NCBI GenBank assembly: GCA_910574835.1
Contig: CAJTDE010000034.1
Coordinates: 1-48,262, forward strand
DNA: 48,262 nucleotides
Source: Clostridia bacterium
GTDB lineage: Bacteria > Bacillota > Clostridia > Lachnospirales > Lachnospiraceae
Direction: 5' to 3'
The translations under genes were made by a program, and so were the position numbers. The notes below the pieces were generated by a model. That model saw nothing but the letters and a program-made list of their open reading frames with translations. It was not told where the DNA came from and made no database searches. This document shows positions 8,122-16,884 of the stretch, one piece after another (position 1 is the first letter of the stretch; each line of letters begins with the position of its first letter).

Positions 8122-9195
8122 TTAATCTCCAAAGCTGATTCCTACCATCTTCGCTTCCGCAATGATGGATGAATTGGGATCCACAAACTTCAGCTTCCCT
8201 GCTGACTCCTGCAGCGGAATCCTCTTGGTCTCGTCGCCTACAATACCAATCATATAGCCATAGTCATCATCTACAATGGCCTGTGCCGCCGCCGCACCCA
8301 GTCTTGTAGAGAGCACACGGTCATAGGGGCAGGGGCTTCCGCCTCTTTGAGTATGTCCGGGAACTGTCACGCGGACCTCTGTTCCAAGGCGCTTGGTAAG
8401 CTGATCCGCAATCTCATAGGATACGGTCGGATAAGGATAAGTCTCCATAAACTTCTTCAGTTCCTTCTTGGACATATCCGCGCGCTCCTTGGGAATGGCT
8501 CCTTCCGCCACCGCAAGGATGGTAAAGCCCTTCTTCTGCTTATTCCGGGCATCAATAGCATCGCAAATACTGTCGATGCTGTAAGGAATCTCGGGAATCA
8601 ATATAATGTCCGCCCCACCTGCAATTCCTGCATGAAGAGTCAGCTGACCAACCTTATGTCCCATTACTTCCACAATAAAAACACGTCCATGAGAAGCTGC
8701 TGTGGTATGAATACAGTCGATGCAATCAGTTGCAATATTCACCGCGCTCTGGAAACCGAAGGTCATATCCGTAGCCCAGATATCATTGTCAATGGTCTTG
8801 GGCATATGCAGAACATTCAATCCTTCCTCTCTTAAGAGATTGGCCGACTTCTGCGTCCCGTTACCTCCCAGGATCACCAGGCAGTCCAAGCGCAGCTTGT
8901 GATAAGTCTGCTTCATGGCCTCTACCTTGTCCAGACCCTTTTCATCCGGCACGCGCATCTGCTTAAATGCCTGTCTGGAGCTTCCTAAAATGGTTCCGCC
9001 TTTGGTAAGGATTCCGGAGAAATCTCTCGGAGTCAGCATCCGATAGTTCCCATAGATCAGTCCCTTATAGCCTTCTTCAAAGCCATACAGCTCCACTTCG
9101 TCCAGGGCATTGCACACACCCTTTACGATTCCTCTCATAGTTGCATTGAGGGCCTGGCAGTCTCCGCCGCTGGTCAGCATTCCGATTCGTTTCAT
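8122..9195 (-). CDS. 6-phosphofructokinase
   Basis: The enzyme phosphorylates fructose 6-phosphate in glycolysis. The start at 9195 (357 residues, MKRIGMLTSGGD) is chosen because GGAGG lies 8 bases upstream; an in-frame ATG at 9210 overlaps that ribosome binding site. Motifs: TSGGDCQALNATMRG (nucleotide loop), GGNGT in place of the usual GGDGS, PKTIDNDI (catalytic Asp in TIDND), and GGSPCPYDR near the C-terminus. Gly at the E. coli 104 position points to ATP as donor, while Lys at the 124 position is common in the pyrophosphate-using branch, so the donor is not settled. It is the first gene of pfk-dnaX-ybaB-recR. Confidence 0.93.
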   Translation of the reverse strand: MKRIGMLTSGGDCQALNATMRGIVKGVCNALDEVELYGFEEGYKGLIYGNYRMLTPRDFSGILTKGGTILGSSRQAFKQMRVPDEKGLDKVEAMKQTYHKLRLDCLVILGGNGTQKSANLLREEGLNVLHMPKTIDNDIWATDMTFGFQSAVNIATDCIDCIHTTAASHGRVFIVEVMGHKVGQLTLHAGIAGGADIILIPEIPYSIDSICDAIDARNKQKKGFTILAVAEGAIPKERADMSKKELKKFMETYPYPTVSYEIADQLTKRLGTEVRVTVPGHTQRGGSPCPYDRVLSTRLGAAAAQAIVDDDYGYMIGIVGDETKRIPLQESAGKLKFVDPNSSIIAEAKMVGISFGD

Positions 9196-9255
9196 AAAGC
9201 ACGCCTCCATCCTTTATTAATATCTGCTTGGCTCGTTGCCTGCAGGAATAAATAA

Positions 9256-9284
9256 ATTTTATCATAAATATGAATTTCTCACAA
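9256..9284 (-). promoter_or_regulatory. Promoter of pfk-dnaX-ybaB-recR
   Basis: TTGTGA (9279-9284), a 17-bp spacer and TAAAAT (9256-9261) read left toward pfk with a leader of about 55 bases. It is divergent from the tRNA-Ser promoter 10 bp away. Confidence 0.65.
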
Positions 9285-9293
9285 GGGAATAAC

Positions 9294-9322
9294 TTGAAAA
9301 ATCTTGTCCTTTATATTATAAT
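9294..9322 (+). promoter_or_regulatory. Promoter of tRNA-Ser
   Basis: TTGAAA (9294-9299), a 17-bp spacer and a perfect TATAAT (9317-9322) lie about 17 bases before the mature tRNA 5' end. Confidence 0.8.
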
Positions 9323-9338
9323 ATGAGGGCAAACCCTT

Positions 9339-9427
9339 GGAGGAGTACCCAAGCGGCTGAAGGGTCTGGCTTCGAACACCAGTAGGTCGGTAGCACCGGC
9401 GCGAGGGTTCAAATCCCTCCTCCTCCG
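9339..9427 (+). tRNA. tRNA-Ser (CGA)
   Basis: An 89-base class II tRNA with acceptor GGAGGAG/CTCCTCC, a long variable arm (GGTCGGTAGCACCGGC region) and T-arm GGGTTCAAATCCC. The anticodon arm CTGGC-TTCGAAC-ACCAG gives anticodon CGA; the pair closing the loop is C-A. CCA is not encoded. Confidence 0.93.
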
Positions 9428-9432
9428 TCCCT

Positions 9433-9466
9433 AAAAGTGCTGTATTTACAGCACTTTTATATTTTT
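9433..9466 (+). terminator. Terminator of tRNA-Ser
   Basis: A perfect 12-bp stem (AAAAGTGCTGTA/TACAGCACTTTT) with a 2-nt centre is followed by ATATTTTTA, six bases after the tRNA. Confidence 0.85.
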
Positions 9467-9570
9467 AATACCGAAATCGGTAAAACTGCAAAGGCGCACA
9501 AGAGAAACTTTTATGAACGGCTTTACCCTTTAGTGCCGTCGCGCAGCGACTATAATAGGAGGATATGCTT

Positions 9571-10803
9571 ATGTCAAAACCCAAATCCCAAATGATGGCT
9601 GTCCCATCTCAACCCCGAGACATCGAAACCCCTCAATTATTTTTGGATCGCCTCCAAACTACCGGCTCATTCCAGGTACTGTCCAAGCGCATGGAGGAAG
9701 ACACTCTGTATCTGGAGATCAATTACAAAGGCGAGCATTATTCTGCAGAAATTTATCCGTCAAGCTTTATCCTTCCGGAGCTTTACCGCTGTCAGCATCT
9801 TTTTCCGGATGTGGATGCCGAGGCGGTTCGGGCCGCTCAGTTCGGACTTGCCGTAGAGCTGGAATTTGGAAAAAATCCCCTTATCTCCTATCATTTGCAG
9901 CTCAAGCTCATCTATGCCCTGCTGCCGGATGTTCTGGCCGTATTGGATGACAGCTCCGAGAAGATTTTGTCCGGACACTGGGTCACTTTGGCGGCCCAAT
10001 CTATGATTCCTCCCTCCCCCCGTTATCTCTTTACCGCTCAGGCAGTTTCGGGGGAGGACGACTGCGTATGGCTTCATACCCACGGCCTCAACCGCTGCGG
10101 TCTCCCGGAGCTGGAGGTCCTAAATTCCAACAAAGAAACCTATCAGACCCATTACAATACCTTAGAAACATTAGCGAACCGTCTTTTGGAGGATGAAAGC
10201 GTTCCCGAATACGGCGAACCCTATTTCCTGGCGTATGTAGCTCAGAATATCCCCCTGGTCATCACATTAATTGCCTGGGAGGATGCTGTCTCCTGTTATC
10301 CCGAGGATATGCTGGGCGGAAAAAATGACAGAGAAGACGGGCACAACGAGGACACCTGCGCTATCTTTGTATATCCAACCAAAAAAAGTGTCGAGGAAGG
10401 GCAGTATTCTTCTCTCGCCGTGTATGACGAGATGCTCCAGGACAATCCTATCTATATGCTTTCCACTTCTGAAACCAAGCGTATGAAGGCTCTTGCCGCA
10501 GAACGTATGGAGTTTTTATTCCAGGCATTTTCTGATAAACGCAATCATGTTTTAATTAAGCTCGGCCTTTTAGTGGATGAGCCATACCGAACGGATACAA
10601 GTGATCGGGAACATATTTGGTTCGAAATGATCGATCTGAAGGATGGACGCATTACCGCAAAGCTTACGCAGGAACCTTACTACATTGCCGGAATCCATGA
10701 GGGATATGTTGGCACCTACGGCCCGGAGGACATTACCGACTGGCTTATCTTTACGCCGGAGCGTAGACTTACGCCGGATGATATTTATCTCCTTGCTCCG
10801 TAG
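9571..10803 (+). CDS. DUF4026/DUF2314-like protein of unknown function
   Basis: A 410-residue cytosolic protein with no signal or membrane segment. The start at 9571 (MSKPKSQMMA) is 8 bases after AGGAGG; an ATG six bases earlier is too close to it. The N-terminal and central parts look like the DUF4026 family, and the C-terminal 75 residues (HIWFEMIDLKDG...PYYIAGIHEGYVGTYG...ITDWL) resemble DUF2314, a small domain of unknown function. It stands alone on the plus strand between tRNA-Ser and the convergent efflux operon, sharing a terminator with the latter. Function is not known. Confidence 0.75.
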   Translation: MSKPKSQMMAVPSQPRDIETPQLFLDRLQTTGSFQVLSKRMEEDTLYLEINYKGEHYSAEIYPSSFILPELYRCQHLFPDVDAEAVRAAQFGLAVELEFGKNPLISYHLQLKLIYALLPDVLAVLDDSSEKILSGHWVTLAAQSMIPPSPRYLFTAQAVSGEDDCVWLHTHGLNRCGLPELEVLNSNKETYQTHYNTLETLANRLLEDESVPEYGEPYFLAYVAQNIPLVITLIAWEDAVSCYPEDMLGGKNDREDGHNEDTCAIFVYPTKKSVEEGQYSSLAVYDEMLQDNPIYMLSTSETKRMKALAAERMEFLFQAFSDKRNHVLIKLGLLVDEPYRTDTSDREHIWFEMIDLKDGRITAKLTQEPYYIAGIHEGYVGTYGPEDITDWLIFTPERRLTPDDIYLLAP

Positions 10804-10827
10804 CGCTCTTGGTATTGTACATCAAGT

Positions 10828-10870
10828 AAAAAAGAAAGATGCGGCATAAAACTGTCGCATCTCTCTTTTT
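10828..10870. terminator. Bidirectional terminator between convergent genes
   Basis: A hairpin with core GATGCG/CGCATC extended by AAAGA/TCTTT arms is flanked by A-rich sequence on the left and T-rich sequence on the right, so it can end both the DUF4026-like gene (plus) and the efflux operon (minus). Confidence 0.8.
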
Positions 10871-10890
10871 ATCAGGCACTTTTGCCCTTC

Positions 10891-13233
10891 TTATTTTTCA
10901 ATTGCCGCTGTCTTATAGATAAATCTCACATTTCCCTGAACGCCATCCGAGATTCCGGAAAAGGACTGATATGCTTTCGCAGCGCTTTTCACTCCATCCA
11001 TGCGGTCTGAAAGCTCCTGCATATCTCCCCTGAACATATCTATCAGCTTTTGGATACCTTCATCATTCAATTCAACAGTTCCATCTTTTAGTTTTTTGGA
11101 ACCGTCCCGAAGTTCCTCTACGCCGTCTCGAAGCTCCTGGCCGCCGTCTCTTAATTCCCCGGTGCCGTCCTTCAATTCACTTGTTCCGTCCTTTAATTCG
11201 CCTGCGCCGTCCGCCAGCTTTCCTGCTCCATCATCCAAAGCATTGATTCCGGAGTTCAGCGCCGGAACATTCTTCATCAGTTCCTGCACGCCTGCATTAA
11301 TCTGATCTACGCCCTGAGTATAGCTTCCGATTCCCGTATTTAATCTATAGGCTCCTTCCAGCAGCTTTAAAGTGCCCTCCGTCATCTGCAGTGTCTGCAT
11401 AAGCTGAACTGTCATCTTGTCAACCATCTGTGCTTTTAGCGCCGCTATCACCTGAGCCGGATCTGATGCTCCCGGGCCTGCCTGAACCATAACCATCTCT
11501 TTTTCCTGAACCTCTGCCTCAGGCGCCTCCTCCTGACTATTTTCCTCAGAGGCAGGCTCTTGAATCTGCTCTTCTATATCTTTCACTTCAAAAGAAAGCT
11601 TATCCTCCTCTTCATTCGCCGCATCCTCTGTTGTTGTATCTGTCTCGGCCGGCCGTACCGCATCCTGCCCTTCTGTCTTATCTACGTCCGGAACATCGGG
11701 CGCAGATTCTTCTGCGGGCCGACTTTCAAAAGTCTCCTTTTGAAGATTTTCCTCTTCCGATACCGCCGGTACTTCCGGATTTTCCACGCTTTTAACAGAA
11801 ATGCCGCCCAATTGTGCTGTCACCATCTTTTCTACCATAGCCCTGACTTCCGCGGGTTTGCCAAGGAGTCCCTGCACTACGGCCAGATTACTGTTAATGG
11901 CTGTCAAAAAGCTTTCTGCTTCCTGGGGTGTCTTGGGCTGCGTCAGCACCGCAACCGGGATTCCCATATCACTCAGCCCTTTCAGCTGGCCATTTGCCAT
12001 TTCAAGCAAGCCTGCATAGAGACTTGCGCTTCCATCATTCAGAGCTTTGTCGTTCTGCGTGATCTGCTTTAGCCCTTCTGACAACTGCTTCACGCCTGCT
12101 GCTAAAGATCCTGCCCCGGTTTTTAGCGTACCGATGCCATCGCGCAGATCCCTTGCTCCATTTCTCAAATCTCCGGCTCCGTCATTCAGTTTCCGCGCCC
12201 CGTCATCCAACTCATTAATACCGTCTGTCAGCTCTCCGGTCCCGTCATACAGCTCCAGCACGCCGTCGTACAGCTCTGCGGTGCCGTCCATCAACTCGTT
12301 CATAGCATCCTCAAGCTCATCCATATCTCCGGACAGCTCATCCATTTTTTCTTGAGTGTCAAGATCCATATCTCCGAAGATTTCATTGGTCGCCACCGTC
12401 AGTGTCGTCGCCAGTTCAAAATCCGTTACATCGGCAGTCATCTCCACATAGTCCGGAATATCCAGCTCTTCCACATCAAAATCCTCGCTTCCGATGTCGA
12501 AATTATCCTTTAATCCCGGCATGGCATATCCCATCACCACGGTCCGTTCCCCGTCATTGATAATCTTGCCGTTGGAGACCTCAATATTCCGGAAGCTCTC
12601 ATTGTCCAGAACCAGACCGGTCAGAAGGACAAAGGGTACATACAGCTCTTCCTCCTTCTCTCCGACCATGACAGATTCTTTTTGCCGGTTCGTGTAATCA
12701 AAGCGGATCTTGACCCTGCCGCTTTGACCTGCAAGCTCTTCAGGGGAAATCTCCCTGCCATTCAGACAGTAAGTAATCTTCATATCTACCGGAAGCTCTT
12801 TTTGAATATTTCCCTGATAATAAATGTCATTGCCGGCCGCATCCCACACGCCTAGGGAACCTTCCTTTTGCCGAAAGCTTTCATCTCCCTTTACATTGAC
12901 GATATCGGTCAGCTCCGTGGCATCCTCAACCGCCCCGCTTCCCATACCGTTTTTCAGCCAGTCGCTGACAATCAGCTTCTGGGGAGAACCGTCCGCACTG
13001 GCAATCACATAGACGGTTTCCTCTTTCTCAAGCTGTTTTCTATCCTGATCGGAGAGCGAAACCTCCGTTGTCTTAACCTCTGGCTCCTGATTCAAAACTG
13101 CCGCCAGGCCATTTGTGCGAATGTAGCCACCTGCCTCTTTCGCCTCTGCCGGAACACTCACACTTCCGCACACCAGAAGCGCCGTCATAACTACTGATAC
13201 ATCCCTTTTCCATTCCTTACGCAATTTTCTCAT
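10891..13233 (-). CDS. Exported protein with LxxG heptad repeats, partner of MMPL exporter
   Basis: The start at 13233 (MRKLRKEWKRDVS) is set by AGGAGG six bases upstream and gives 780 residues. A signal peptide is seen (basic start, hydrophobic core to about 24, then AEA). Two blocks of X-X-X-Leu-X-X-Gly heptads (about 310-390 and 660-730, units such as ELYDGTG and ELRDGGQ) are typical of YhgE/Pip-like and MMPL-associated proteins, and are probably long helices. Between them is an acidic Glu/Pro/Thr-rich stretch (about 480-590). No C-terminal membrane anchor or LPXTG motif is seen. The start overlaps the MMPL stop by 17 bp. I infer a periplasm-like accessory or adaptor of the exporter. Confidence 0.75.
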   Translation of the reverse strand: MRKLRKEWKRDVSVVMTALLVCGSVSVPAEAKEAGGYIRTNGLAAVLNQEPEVKTTEVSLSDQDRKQLEKEETVYVIASADGSPQKLIVSDWLKNGMGSGAVEDATELTDIVNVKGDESFRQKEGSLGVWDAAGNDIYYQGNIQKELPVDMKITYCLNGREISPEELAGQSGRVKIRFDYTNRQKESVMVGEKEEELYVPFVLLTGLVLDNESFRNIEVSNGKIINDGERTVVMGYAMPGLKDNFDIGSEDFDVEELDIPDYVEMTADVTDFELATTLTVATNEIFGDMDLDTQEKMDELSGDMDELEDAMNELMDGTAELYDGVLELYDGTGELTDGINELDDGARKLNDGAGDLRNGARDLRDGIGTLKTGAGSLAAGVKQLSEGLKQITQNDKALNDGSASLYAGLLEMANGQLKGLSDMGIPVAVLTQPKTPQEAESFLTAINSNLAVVQGLLGKPAEVRAMVEKMVTAQLGGISVKSVENPEVPAVSEEENLQKETFESRPAEESAPDVPDVDKTEGQDAVRPAETDTTTEDAANEEEDKLSFEVKDIEEQIQEPASEENSQEEAPEAEVQEKEMVMVQAGPGASDPAQVIAALKAQMVDKMTVQLMQTLQMTEGTLKLLEGAYRLNTGIGSYTQGVDQINAGVQELMKNVPALNSGINALDDGAGKLADGAGELKDGTSELKDGTGELRDGGQELRDGVEELRDGSKKLKDGTVELNDEGIQKLIDMFRGDMQELSDRMDGVKSAAKAYQSFSGISDGVQGNVRFIYKTAAIEK

Positions 13234-15325
13234 TTTGAACCTCCTCTGCCGCCCTCTTGGGCAGAAAACCAATACTTGTTGCACAAATTACTTTATCAAA
13301 TACCAGGAACATAGCCGGAAGAACAAAGGCAACCGCCAACAGGCTGATAATTGCCCCTCTTGCCATCAATGCACACAATGAGCGAATCATATCCACATCC
13401 GAATAAACCGCCACGCCCAGGGTCGCCGCAAAGAACCCCAAAGCACTGACCAGCACCGACGGAATCGAGGTTGACAGGGCCGTGGAAATGGAATCCACCC
13501 TATCCTTCCCCCTGCTTCTCTCCCGCTTATATCTGGTTGTCATCAGTATCGCATAGTCCACAGTCGCGCCAAGCTGAATTGTACTGATACAAATCGGTGC
13601 AATAAAAGGAAGAGACGTTCCTGTGAAATGCGGTATTCCCAGATTAATAAAAATCGCAAATTCTATAACTGCCACCAGAATCACCGGCAGGGAAATACTC
13701 TTTAATACAACTGCAATAATCACAAAGATTGCAATGATGGAAATAGTATTAACCACCTGGAAATCCCGGTCCGTAATTTCAATCAAGTCCTTGGTACAGG
13801 GCGCCTCACCAATGAGCATCCCTGCCCTGTCGTATTTTTTCAGGATGGATTTCAGCTCGCCGATCTGCTGATTTACCTCATCTGTGGCTGTGCTGTATTC
13901 CGACTGAATCAAAAGCAGCTTCCAGTGATCGCTTTCCAGCTCATTCCTTGCCTTATCCGGTATAAGCTCCTCCGGAATCCTGGAACCTACGGCGGAATCA
14001 AGCCCCAGAGCAAACTGTACGCCCTCCGCCTGCTTCATCTCATCCACCATCCTCTTTACGTCTCTGGCAGACACATTTTTATCCATCAATACCATGTGGG
14101 TCGCGCCTGCGGAGAAATCCTCCTCCAGTTTATTTGTAGCCTGCACATATCCCATGTATTCCGGGAGCGAACCGCCCAAATTGTAGTAAACCTCTCCGCC
14201 CGCCTTATCATATCCATAGTAGGCAATGGGAAGAATCAGGGCAAACAAAACCAGAAATACCGGATAGCGCTTCACCACAAACCGAACCAGCTTCCCAAAA
14301 TCCGGCATCAGAGGGCGGTGTCTTGTCTTGGCTATCAGCTTATCCAGCACTAAAATCATGGACGGCAGGATGGTTACACAGCCAATTACGCCGAACACCA
14401 CGCCCTTTGCCATGACAACCCCCAGATCCAAACCGAGGGCATAGCTCATAAAACATAAGGCAATAAAGCCTGCCACCGTAGTAATGGAGCTTCCGATCAC
14501 AGAGGTAATGGTCGCCTTAATGGCATGAGCCATCGCCCGCTTCTTATCTCCCTCAAACCGCTCCTGCTGCTCCAGATAGCTGTGCCACAGGAAAATGGAG
14601 TAGTCCATAGTAACAGCCAGCTGGAGCACGGCGGCCAGGGCCTGGGTCAGAAAGGAAATCTCTCCAAAGAAAATATTCGTTCCCATATTCAGAAGAATGG
14701 CCATTCCGATACTGATAAGGAAAATGACCGGCAGCGCCCAGCTGTCCAGGAATGCTGTCATTACCACGCAGGAGAGAACTACGGCCAATACCACATAGAT
14801 GATCTCCTCCCTTTCACACAGCTCCTTCAAATCAGCCACCATAGCCGTCATGCCGGATACAAAGCATTGTTCCCCTGCAAGACGTTTGATTTCCGCCGCG
14901 GCCTCCAATGTTTCGTCCGCGGAAGTGGAAGTGTCGAAGAAAACAGCCATCATGGTTGCATGTTCCGAGTTAAAAATATCGTAATATTCATTGGGCAGCA
15001 TTTCCATAGGTACGGACAGATCCATCACACTGTCATACCACAGAACAGTCGCTACATGATCCACTTCCTCAATCTGTTCCCGAAGGGCCGCCACCTCTTT
15101 TTCCGTCATGTCCTCAATAACAACAAAAGAAAAGGCCCCTTTTCCAAATTCGTCCATAAGAATATCCTGCCCCACCATCGTCTCTATATCGCCCGGAAGG
15201 TAAGTCAGCATGTCATAGTTGATCCGCGTCGCCGCCATGCCTAAGACCGACGGAATCATCAGGGCCAGCGTCACAACCAGAATGGGGATGCGGAGCTTGA
15301 CAACTCCTTTACCAAATTTAATCAT
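13217..15325 (-). CDS. MMPL/RND family exporter
   Basis: The 702-residue protein has the MMPL layout: one N-terminal TM segment (about 11-30), an extracytoplasmic domain (about 35-170), five or six TM segments (about 172-335), a second TM plus outer domain (about 355-530), and five C-terminal TM segments (about 530-690). Segments such as TMDYSIFLWHSYLEQ and GATVDYAILMTTRYKRER carry the conserved Asp-Tyr pairs in TM4 and TM10 used for proton coupling in this family. Members export lipids, drugs or peptides. It lies between the DUF308 gene (17 bp upstream) and the heptad-repeat exoprotein (17-bp overlap), under a TetR regulator gene upstream. Substrate unknown. Confidence 0.9.
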   Translation of the reverse strand: MIKFGKGVVKLRIPILVVTLALMIPSVLGMAATRINYDMLTYLPGDIETMVGQDILMDEFGKGAFSFVVIEDMTEKEVAALREQIEEVDHVATVLWYDSVMDLSVPMEMLPNEYYDIFNSEHATMMAVFFDTSTSADETLEAAAEIKRLAGEQCFVSGMTAMVADLKELCEREEIIYVVLAVVLSCVVMTAFLDSWALPVIFLISIGMAILLNMGTNIFFGEISFLTQALAAVLQLAVTMDYSIFLWHSYLEQQERFEGDKKRAMAHAIKATITSVIGSSITTVAGFIALCFMSYALGLDLGVVMAKGVVFGVIGCVTILPSMILVLDKLIAKTRHRPLMPDFGKLVRFVVKRYPVFLVLFALILPIAYYGYDKAGGEVYYNLGGSLPEYMGYVQATNKLEEDFSAGATHMVLMDKNVSARDVKRMVDEMKQAEGVQFALGLDSAVGSRIPEELIPDKARNELESDHWKLLLIQSEYSTATDEVNQQIGELKSILKKYDRAGMLIGEAPCTKDLIEITDRDFQVVNTISIIAIFVIIAVVLKSISLPVILVAVIEFAIFINLGIPHFTGTSLPFIAPICISTIQLGATVDYAILMTTRYKRERSRGKDRVDSISTALSTSIPSVLVSALGFFAATLGVAVYSDVDMIRSLCALMARGAIISLLAVAFVLPAMFLVFDKVICATSIGFLPKRAAEEVQNEKIA

Positions 15326-15342
15326 AGTCTCCTCTGCCTTTC

Positions 15343-15912
15343 TTAAAAAATATTATTTAGCTCCACCCGTTTCTTCGCAATTTTGATGGTGTACACCGCC
15401 ACATATAGATTGAGCAGCCCTTCCGTCAAAAGCGTCAGCCCCAAAAGCATCATTGCTCCCGTCACTCCCGTACTTCCCCGGGGATCTATCATAATCAGCA
15501 ATCCAAAGGCACTTGCAAGTACCGCGGCCGCTCCGATGATCCACCATTGCGTCAGCCCGAAGCGCCTTGCGTCAATGGCTGTCTGCAATTTTAAAAGGCC
15601 GTCCATCAATACCACAATGCCCAGAATCAGATTCAAAAAACGCATAACACTGTCGCCGCGAATCAGCATCAGGCTTCCGACTATGACAGCCAGAACTCCG
15701 CCCGCCAGATCGAATTGAAAGGCCAGACGGTATAAGTCCTCCGACAAATAACCGCAAAGCTTAAATCCGCCGCAAACCATCAGCAGAACCCCTATCCCCC
15801 TGCAAAGCACGATTGCGGAAATCTCCGGATGAAGCAGAAGCAAAATTCCCATTCCGCAAAATGCTGCGGAAGATATTGTATAGCCACCCTTTGCAATGCG
15901 TATTCCCGTCAT
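15343..15912 (-). CDS. DUF308 (HdeD-like) membrane protein
   Basis: A 189-residue protein with six predicted membrane helices in three hairpins, with repeated LGIVVLMDGLLKL-like units typical of DUF308/HdeD. In E. coli HdeD is linked to acid resistance; the role in Firmicutes is unknown. It opens the three-gene efflux operon (DUF308, MMPL, heptad-repeat protein). AAAGGAGTGAGG precedes the ATG. A TetR regulator gene lies 172 bp upstream on the same strand. Confidence 0.82.
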   Translation of the reverse strand: MTGIRIAKGGYTISSAAFCGMGILLLLHPEISAIVLCRGIGVLLMVCGGFKLCGYLSEDLYRLAFQFDLAGGVLAVIVGSLMLIRGDSVMRFLNLILGIVVLMDGLLKLQTAIDARRFGLTQWWIIGAAAVLASAFGLLIMIDPRGSTGVTGAMMLLGLTLLTEGLLNLYVAVYTIKIAKKRVELNNIF

Positions 15913-15981
15913 GTTTCCTCACTCCTTTCTGTTTTTTACAGTCTTTATTTTAGGCAAAAAAACCTTCGGAGAAAACGGGCA

Positions 15982-16014
15982 AAAAAAGAACGATGTACAA
16001 AATCCGTACACCGT
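15982..16014 (-). terminator. Terminator of tetR
   Basis: On the minus strand AACGGTGTAC-GGATTTT-GTACATCGTT forms a 10-bp stem with one G-U pair, followed by CTTTTTTT. It lies 70 bp after the tetR stop and would make the DUF308-MMPL operon a separate transcript. The palindrome could also be read as an operator, but the T-run favours a terminator. Confidence 0.65.
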
Positions 16015-16084
16015 TTTCTTATTAACCAAAATTCAGACACCTAAGCTAATATGCCCAAAAATATTCACTTGCCCTCATCTGCTT

Positions 16085-16660
16085 TTACAGCCTTTTCTTT
16101 ATGGCTCTTTGCCGTCCCTTTTCCATAGCGGCCGAGACGCTTCCTTCCAGCAAAGCCCCCAGGCTTCGTATCATCTGCTCCGGCTCCGCCTTCATTCCTT
16201 CCCCGACCCAGTCCATTACCATCCCTGAAAGGCCGCATTTGTAAAAATGGATAATCAGTTCCCGATCAAGCTCCGCCACCTCCCGTGCGGCATCCAGTCC
16301 TTCCGCCAGCCGCCGTACAACCTCCTCGGCAATGCCTTTCAGATACCGCTCCAGCTCTTCCCTGCTGACCGAGTTGTAAATATGGTATACGGCCCGCTTA
16401 TTGCTAAGGGCAAAATGGGCGGCCTCTATAAAGCCCTCCTCCAGTGATTCCACATCATTGTGTTTTGCAACTACGCGCTCTACCTCTCCGTCAATCACAA
16501 AGGTAAGCAGCGCGCGGATATCCTCAAAATGATAATAAAAGGTATTGCGGTTGATCCCGCAGTTGTCTACAATCTCCTTCACCGTTATCTTATCCAGAGG
16601 CTTCTCATTCAGAAGCTTCAGAAACGCCTCCACGATTGCCTTTTTTGTAAATTGAGCCAT
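16085..16660 (-). CDS. TetR/AcrR family transcriptional regulator
   Basis: The start at 16660 (MAQFTKKAIVEAFLKLL) is set by GGGAG nine bases upstream and by alignment to the family; it gives 191 residues. The helix-turn-helix lies at about 20-48 (ITVKEIVDNCGINRNTFYYHF), which is the typical TetR signature. The C-terminal region resembles the DhaS-type ligand-binding domain (TetR_C), with helices around HIYNSVSREELERYL. It has its own promoter (16692-16720) and terminator, sits upstream of the DUF308-MMPL-heptad operon, and is divergent from the serpin gene, so either could be its target. The ligand is unknown. Confidence 0.9.
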   Translation of the reverse strand: MAQFTKKAIVEAFLKLLNEKPLDKITVKEIVDNCGINRNTFYYHFEDIRALLTFVIDGEVERVVAKHNDVESLEEGFIEAAHFALSNKRAVYHIYNSVSREELERYLKGIAEEVVRRLAEGLDAAREVAELDRELIIHFYKCGLSGMVMDWVGEGMKAEPEQMIRSLGALLEGSVSAAMEKGRQRAIKKRL

Positions 16661-16691
16661 AGAAAAACTCCCTTTCCTGCCATTGCTTTTG

Positions 16692-16720
16692 ATTATAGCG
16701 GATTTTCTTACGGTTTTCAA
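16692..16720 (-). promoter_or_regulatory. Promoter of tetR
   Basis: TTGAAA (16715-16720), a 17-bp spacer and perfect TATAAT (16692-16697) lie about 32 bases before the tetR start codon. Confidence 0.8.
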
Positions 16721-16769
16721 GAAAAGCAGCCGTTTAAGCAGGCAAATTCTTACCCGGAGACTTTTTCGC

Positions 16770-16792
16770 ATAGGAAAACAATTTTTTCCTAT
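16770..16792. promoter_or_regulatory. Perfect inverted repeat between tetR and serpin genes (possible operator)
   Basis: ATAGGAAAA-CAATT-TTTTCCTAT has 9-bp arms without mismatch. It lies 50 bp upstream of the tetR -35 and 93 bp before the serpin ATG. Neither strand has a T-run after the stem, so it is not a standard terminator. Its size fits a dimeric repressor site; binding by the adjacent TetR protein is only inferred. Confidence 0.45.
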
Positions 16793-16884
16793 ATTCTGTA
16801 GTAAACTTTATTTGCTTTACGTTTTTAATAAAAACAGACAAACCTGATAAAAATTCTTGTTCGCACTTGAAAAGGAGGAATTGC

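Noticed and set aside
9428-9570. Small SRP RNA, which lies near dnaX in some Firmicutes
   Set aside because: After the tRNA-Ser terminator I see no GGAA-loop hairpin or SRP-like core in this stretch.
15990-16014. TetR operator (ACGRTGTAC inverted repeat) upstream of the DUF308-MMPL operon
   Set aside because: The palindrome is followed by a seven-T run on the strand of tetR, so a terminator is the simpler reading; an added operator role cannot be excluded.
16867-16884. TTG start for the serpin 18 bases upstream
   Set aside because: It precedes the AGGAGG; the ATG at 16885 has ideal spacing and a better lipoprotein signal.
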